From Oscillospiraceae bacterium (GTDB lineage: Bacteria > Bacillota > Clostridia > WRLR01), in assembly GCA_009777515.1 (NCBI GenBank), contig WRLR01000028.1:1-40253 (forward strand): a DNA stretch of 40,253 nucleotides, read 5' to 3'. Below the pieces are notes generated by a model. That model ran no database searches. It worked only from the letters and a program-made list of their open reading frames with translations, and was not told the origin of the DNA. The first letter of the stretch is position 1. The number at the start of each line of letters is the position of its first letter. Positions 36,533 to 40,253 of the stretch are shown here, piece by piece. Made by a program: the position numbers and the translations under genes.

Positions 36533-36617
36533 TGTCGGAGCGGGGCTGTGATGTCGGAGTGAGGTTGTGATGTCGGAGCGGGGCTGTGATGTCGGAGTGA
36601 GGTTGTGATGTCGGAGC
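36523..36617. repeat. 19-bp tandem repeat, five copies
   Basis: Five copies of a 19-base unit (GAGGCTGTGATGTCGGAGC and variants with GGGGC or GAGGT) run from 36523 to 36617, alternating two forms, with a partial sixth. The stop codon of the preceding gene (36530-36532) is in copy one. Looser GGGTTTGGCAT repeats fill the rest up to acpS. Confidence 0.85.
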
Positions 36618-36717
36618 GGGGTTCCGATGTTGGCATGGGTATATTATAGGGTTTGGGCGTTTGTTATGTGAATGGGTATGGGCGTAGGTTTAACCAGGGT
36701 TTGGCATAGGGTTTGGC

Positions 36718-37149
36718 ATGGATATAGGCATGGGCATGCAGGTTCGCTGCGGCACGGATATAATCGATATAAAACGTATAAAGCATTCCATAGATTCAAA
36801 CGGGCGGTTTGCCCAGAAAGTATACACAGACGCGGAGATTGCGTACTGCGATTCTAAAAGTGCCGGGCGGTACGCAAGTTATGCCGCGCGCTTCGCCGCC
36901 AAGGAGGCGTTCTTGAAAGCGCTGGGCGCCGGTTTGTACAACGGCGCCGCTCTCACGGAGATTGAAGTCGTCAACGATGCGGCTACCGGCGAACCCGCTT
37001 TGCAACTGTACGGTGGCGCTTGTTCCCTCTACAACCAGAAGGGCGGTATCAGCCTTTCCGTCAGCCTTTCGCACACGGCGGAGGCGGCTCTGGCAACGGT
37101 TGTGATGCTGTGCGCAAACATTCAACGGGACGATGGAGAGGATAAATAA
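36718..37149 (+). CDS. acpS: Holo-[acyl-carrier-protein] synthase
   Basis: 143-residue enzyme that transfers 4'-phosphopantetheine from CoA to acyl carrier protein. Mg2+ ligands Asp14 (GTDIIDI) and Glu63 (FAAKEAFLKALG) are present, as are VSLSHT near residue 118. Slightly longer than the usual 120-130 residues. ATG 36718 or 36736 (directly before QVRCGTDI) may be the start; both lie in repeat-rich DNA with no good ribosome site. The last 17 bases overlap the first possible start of the next gene. Confidence 0.93.
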   Translation: MDIGMGMQVRCGTDIIDIKRIKHSIDSNGRFAQKVYTDAEIAYCDSKSAGRYASYAARFAAKEAFLKALGAGLYNGAALTEIEVVNDAATGEPALQLYGGACSLYNQKGGISLSVSLSHTAEAALATVVMLCANIQRDDGEDK

Positions 37150-38428
37150 TCAAAAATATATAAATAGAATTATTATGAAAGTCGTCGGTTCGGGGAAGCG
37201 CGGTTCCCCTCACCTCACGGGCGCGAAGCGCCCGCGCGCCGCGTTTCGTCGCGATAGTGTCCACGACTCCATACTTTCGTGCCATGCTGGTGACGGCACT
37301 GTCGTGAACACTATTTTTGCAGCGTTGCGCGCTTTTGCGTTGCGCGCTTTTGCGTTGCGCGCGGCGACATTGGCGCTAATGGTCGTTTGCGTCCTCGCCT
37401 GTTCATTTCTATTTGCTTCATGCGAGTCGTTTGACATTCTTGATACTATTTTGCCACGCATTGCGGGAGCCGGAGCGACTACCGGGAACGGAGCCGGCAC
37501 AGGGGCCGGTGCAGGAACCGGCGCGGGCGTGGCAGGCGGCGCGGGCGATAGCCGTCAGGGCGGCGGGGGCAGGGGCGCCGGCGGCGCCATGATGCAATTT
37601 TCAGAAAAGACCCCATACGATAATAATACCGCAATCGTCGTAAATACCACCGCCGATGTATACGCGCAGGCCGACAGGACGTCGGTGCGGTTGACCCAAC
37701 TGCAATTCAATGAAGCCATACAGATCATCGAGCGCACGGAACTGTGGATAAAATTGATGGTAGACGGGCGCAATGAAGGCTGGGTCAGGACGCGCGGCAT
37801 CGACGGGGATTGGACATGCGTCGACGAGCGGCGCTACACGGAACGGATCGTTGTCACAGACAGAGAAAAACAGGTCTATTCGCACCCGCGCAACGGGATT
37901 GTCATAAGAGACGTCGGCATGGGGACGGAACTGTTTGTCGTCAGTAAATCGGACAATGTTTATCAAGTCGCGCTGCCCGGAAACCTGACGGGGTGGATAT
38001 CGGAAAACGGCGTGTTCCAGCTAAATACGGGCGAAGCGATCAAAAAGACGACGGCGGATATCTTCACGCAGTCCTGCCAAAAATTCCGGGGCACAAGCTA
38101 TCTGCGCGGCGGCCTCAGTTTCCACGGCATCGACGGCGCGGGCATGTTATATATCGCCGCGAAGATCAACGGCGTCACCCTGCCCCGCGATTTTGACGGC
38201 CAGTTTGCGGAAGGGGAAACGGTGTATGGGTCGTTTGAATCGTTTAATGTGGGGGACGTGTTATTTTTCAGCCCGAACGGACAGTCTTCGGAGATAACGG
38301 ATTTGGGCGTATATGTTGGGGAGGGCCAGTTCATTCACGCGAACCAGCATATCGGCAAAGTGCAATTCGAAGACGTCAATGATCCGTATTTTCAACAGAG
38401 GATCATCGGCGTTAAGCGCTATTTTTAG
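37133..38428 (+). CDS. Lipoprotein with SH3-like repeats and inactive NlpC/P60 domain
   Basis: Up to 431 residues from ATG 37133. A hydrophobic stretch and lipobox FASC (around residue 100) mark a lipoprotein; GTG 37304 would give a normal-length signal and may be the true start. TTGCGCGCTTTTGCG is repeated just before it, and a Gly/Ala/Thr linker follows the Cys. Two SH3b-like domains (about 160-225 and 230-300) precede a C-terminal NlpC/P60 (peptidase C40) fold. The catalytic Cys is Gly335 (GIDGAGML where active enzymes have GIDCSG), and the usual His of the HVGIY motif is Asp390 (TDLGVY); only His402 remains. It is therefore likely a non-catalytic cell-wall binding protein. Confidence 0.85.
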   Translation: MERINNQKYINRIIMKVVGSGKRGSPHLTGAKRPRAAFRRDSVHDSILSCHAGDGTVVNTIFAALRAFALRAFALRAATLALMVVCVLACSFLFASCESFDILDTILPRIAGAGATTGNGAGTGAGAGTGAGVAGGAGDSRQGGGGRGAGGAMMQFSEKTPYDNNTAIVVNTTADVYAQADRTSVRLTQLQFNEAIQIIERTELWIKLMVDGRNEGWVRTRGIDGDWTCVDERRYTERIVVTDREKQVYSHPRNGIVIRDVGMGTELFVVSKSDNVYQVALPGNLTGWISENGVFQLNTGEAIKKTTADIFTQSCQKFRGTSYLRGGLSFHGIDGAGMLYIAAKINGVTLPRDFDGQFAEGETVYGSFESFNVGDVLFFSPNGQSSEITDLGVYVGEGQFIHANQHIGKVQFEDVNDPYFQQRIIGVKRYF

Positions 38429-38449
38429 CATTTGGGGGGAGCAAACGCA

Positions 38450-40033
38450 ATTACTGGCAAAAATACATCCAAAACAGCGCACGCCGCACAAACTGCGCAA
38501 GCTGCGAAAGCTGCGTTCGAACCACAAGCTACGAAAGCTGCGAAAGCTGCGCAAGCGCGAATGGGCGTTCGCGAAGCGGCCCTGCTTGCCCTAGAAGAAA
38601 TGGAACGCGCGGAGGCGTATAGCGGGATCGCAGTAAAACGCTCGATCGGGCGCAGCGGCGTCGGAATCGGCGGCGGATATGACGGTGGAGTCGACGGCAG
38701 CGTCGACAGCGGCGACGAAATTGACGATGGTTATGGCGGCGCCGTCCCGGCAAACAGTGTTGGGGCGCGCGATAGGGCGCTGCTGCGGGAATTAGTCCTG
38801 GGCGTAACCAGGTGGAAGCTTGCGCTGGACGACGTCATATTCAAGCATTCTAAAATAAAAAAGCACAGGGTCTCGCCCGTCATTTTGACCATCCTTCGCC
38901 TGGGCGTCTATCAATTAAATTACCTCGATAAAATTCCTGCATCGGCAGCCTGCAACGAAAGCGTTAAGCTCGCGAAAAAATATGGCAACGAGGGCTCTGC
39001 GCGGTATGTCAACGCGTTGTTACGCAGTGTTGCGGCAGAAAAATTAACCGACGCAGACGGCAAACAAAGCGCTCACGCCCCGGCAGACGTAAGCGCCTCG
39101 GCTGCGCTGCTAAGCGTACGCTACTCATATCCGCTCTGGCTATGTGAAAAATGGCTGAACCTGTATGGATATGATTTTGCCGCCGCGCAAATGGACGCCG
39201 GCAACCGCAGGCCGGAGCTGTCCATACGTGTAAACACGCTGCGCATATCGCCATCAGAGCTAGCCGAAAGGCTTATGGAGCGCGGGTTTTCCACAGAAAC
39301 CGGCAAATATTCGCCGAACGCGCTCATTATCAAAAACCCCGGGGATTTTACTCAATCCCCTGAATTTATGGAAGGCCTGTTTACGGTCCAAGACGAGGCG
39401 TCAATGCTTGCCGCCGAGGCGCTTGGGGCGCAGCGGGGCGACAGGATAATGGACGCCTGTGCAGCCCCCGGGGGCAAATGCGGCTATGTTGCGGAGCTCA
39501 CCGGCGGCTGCGCGGACATATTAGCGGCGGACATCCGCCCGCACAGGGTCGCGCTGATGGAACAAAACTTTAAAAGACTCGGTCATAGTTCTATCAACTG
39601 TCGCGTTATGGACGCTCTTTTGTTATGCGAAGACATCGAAGGCACAATGGACAGGGTGCTGGTCGACGCGCCGTGCTCCGGTTTCGGCGTCGTCAGGCGC
39701 AAGCCGGAAATCAAATGGACGCGCGGGCCTATGGATATCGAGTCGGCGGCAGCGTTGCAAACGGCGCTGCTGCTTAATGCGGCGCGATATGTAAAAAAGG
39801 GGGGGACGCTCGTCTACAGCGTTTGCACCACAGAGCCGGAAGAATGCGAAAACATTGTGGGGAGGTTCCTTTGCGCAAAAGACCATTATGTTTACGAACC
39901 GGAGGATCTGCGGCAGCGCCTGCCCCCGGGCCTGTGGGGCAAATGCGGCGGGGCGGGCAACGCAGGAATATATATTTACCCGCATATTCACGGGATTGAC
40001 GGTTTCTACATCGCCCGGTTAAAAAGACTATGA
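38450..40033 (+). CDS. rsmB: 16S rRNA m5C967 methyltransferase, RsmB/Sun family
   Basis: 527-residue SAM-dependent methyltransferase with an N-terminal NusB-like RNA-binding domain (about 40-215) and a C-terminal Rossmann domain: DACAAPGGKCGYVAEL, DAPCSGFG (Cys409) and VYSVCTTEPEE (Cys459, the methyl-accepting cysteine). GGGGGGAG (38434-38441) is eight bases before ATT 38450, which is thus a candidate rare ATT start. TTG 38432 lies before that site and cannot use it, and ATG 38561 also begins a sensible protein. The first 40 residues are Ala/Lys/Gln filler, and a Gly/Asp-rich insert of about 35 residues interrupts the NusB-like domain near 65-100. Confidence 0.92.
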   Translation: MTGKNTSKTAHAAQTAQAAKAAFEPQATKAAKAAQARMGVREAALLALEEMERAEAYSGIAVKRSIGRSGVGIGGGYDGGVDGSVDSGDEIDDGYGGAVPANSVGARDRALLRELVLGVTRWKLALDDVIFKHSKIKKHRVSPVILTILRLGVYQLNYLDKIPASAACNESVKLAKKYGNEGSARYVNALLRSVAAEKLTDADGKQSAHAPADVSASAALLSVRYSYPLWLCEKWLNLYGYDFAAAQMDAGNRRPELSIRVNTLRISPSELAERLMERGFSTETGKYSPNALIIKNPGDFTQSPEFMEGLFTVQDEASMLAAEALGAQRGDRIMDACAAPGGKCGYVAELTGGCADILAADIRPHRVALMEQNFKRLGHSSINCRVMDALLLCEDIEGTMDRVLVDAPCSGFGVVRRKPEIKWTRGPMDIESAAALQTALLLNAARYVKKGGTLVYSVCTTEPEECENIVGRFLCAKDHYVYEPEDLRQRLPPGLWGKCGGAGNAGIYIYPHIHGIDGFYIARLKRL

Positions 40034-40047
40034 AGACGTCCTTGCTA

Positions 40048-40201
40048 TATAAAATTATGATAGGCGATTGTAAAAGACGGTATTTTACGGGCGAACACTG
40101 TTCGCCCCTACAACATTTGGTACATGCGTAAAATTGGATGCCCATATGTAGGGACGCACATTGTGCGTCCGCGATTTTTACAATCGCCTATAAAATTATG
40201 A
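40048..40201. mobile_element. Small palindrome-bearing element with 16-bp inverted ends
   Basis: Perfect 16-base inverted repeats ATAGGCGATTGTAAAA (40060-40075) and its complement (40176-40191) bound a 132-base segment. TATAAAATTATGA occurs directly on both sides (40048-40060 and 40189-40201), like a target duplication. Inside are two palindromes, GGGCGAACA-C-TGTTCGCCC (40089-40107) and GGACGCACA-T-TGTGCGTCC (40152-40170). No coding sequence is inside. It fits a MITE or REP-derived element. Confidence 0.6.
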
Positions 40202-40207
40202 GGCAAA

Positions 40208-40253
40208 ATGAGCGACAATATTGTCAAGCTTTCTGATTTTTATTTGTGCGAGC
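40208..40253 (+). CDS. Start of an unidentified gene (3' end cut)
   Basis: ATG 40208 with TGAGG four bases upstream opens a frame that runs off the window: MSDNIVKLSDFYLCE. Too short to name. Its ribosome site lies within seven bases of the right direct repeat of the small element. Confidence 0.45.
   Translation, partial: MSDNIVKLSDFYLCE

Noticed and set aside
36523-36617. 19-bp repeats considered as CRISPR or iterons
   Set aside because: Copies are directly adjacent with no spacers and begin inside a coding sequence.

Overview
The window looks like a chromosomal piece of a moderately GC-rich anaerobic Clostridia-type member of the Bacillota. The reasons are a split ADP-glucose pyrophosphorylase pair (glgC/glgD) inside a glgC-glgD-glgA-glgP run, LplB/YtcP-type sugar permeases with no dedicated ATPase gene, good Shine-Dalgarno sites, an AtpZ/AtpI pair beside an F-type ATP synthase, and PspA. 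No tRNA, rRNA, CRISPR array or transposase gene was seen. The genus cannot be fixed from the sequence alone.

Layout. 1-512 (minus): 5' part of a regulator with an XRE helix-turn-helix and a Panacea/SocA-like domain, AT-rich and cut by the window edge. 513-1233: gene-poor, with decayed reading frames. 1234-10928 (minus): a carbohydrate region with a CE7 acetyl-esterase, a Gfo/Idh/MocA oxidoreductase, a nucleotidyltransferase-like gene, and a transporter block in which two close copies of a solute-binding lipoprotein flank the two permease genes; a family 4 uracil-DNA glycosylase lies at its right end. 11135-18600 (plus): a full F1Fo ATP synthase operon, atpB-E-F-H-A-G-D-C, followed unusually by atpZ and atpI. 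Its c subunit has the Na+-binding residues, and its delta subunit lacks the N-terminal domain. 18667-19362: deoC. 19473-24222: a 1,079-residue hybrid histidine kinase (plus), then an HD-domain protein and a GGDEF protein (minus). 24465-31728: glycogen synthesis and breakdown. 31732-32778: ispE. 32857-36532: an AAA+ ATPase, PspA, and a two-TM coiled-coil protein, together resembling a bacterial ESCRT-III/Vps4 type membrane-remodelling module. 36718-40033: acpS, a lipoprotein with SH3-like repeats and a catalytically dead NlpC/P60 domain, and rsmB. 40208-edge: start of another gene.

Two themes run across the window. First, many proteins carry in-frame low-complexity stretches: Ala/Thr in the binding lipoproteins and GlgP, Gly/Ser in AtpF, Pro/Gln in the nucleotidyltransferase, Asn-Gly in AtpZ, Ala/Lys and Gly in RsmB. 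Several intergenic gaps hold short tandem repeats, and the stop codons of at least three genes lie inside a repeat copy. Second, small palindromic elements of the type GTAGGGGCGA...TCGCCC are scattered between genes, one pair of them inside a 132-bp inverted-repeat-bounded element with 13-bp direct repeats at the right end of the window.

The strongest candidates for something undescribed are the AAA+/PspA/coiled-coil locus and the stator anomaly of the ATP synthase (CTD-only delta, Gly/Ser-tailed b, extended alpha N-terminus).
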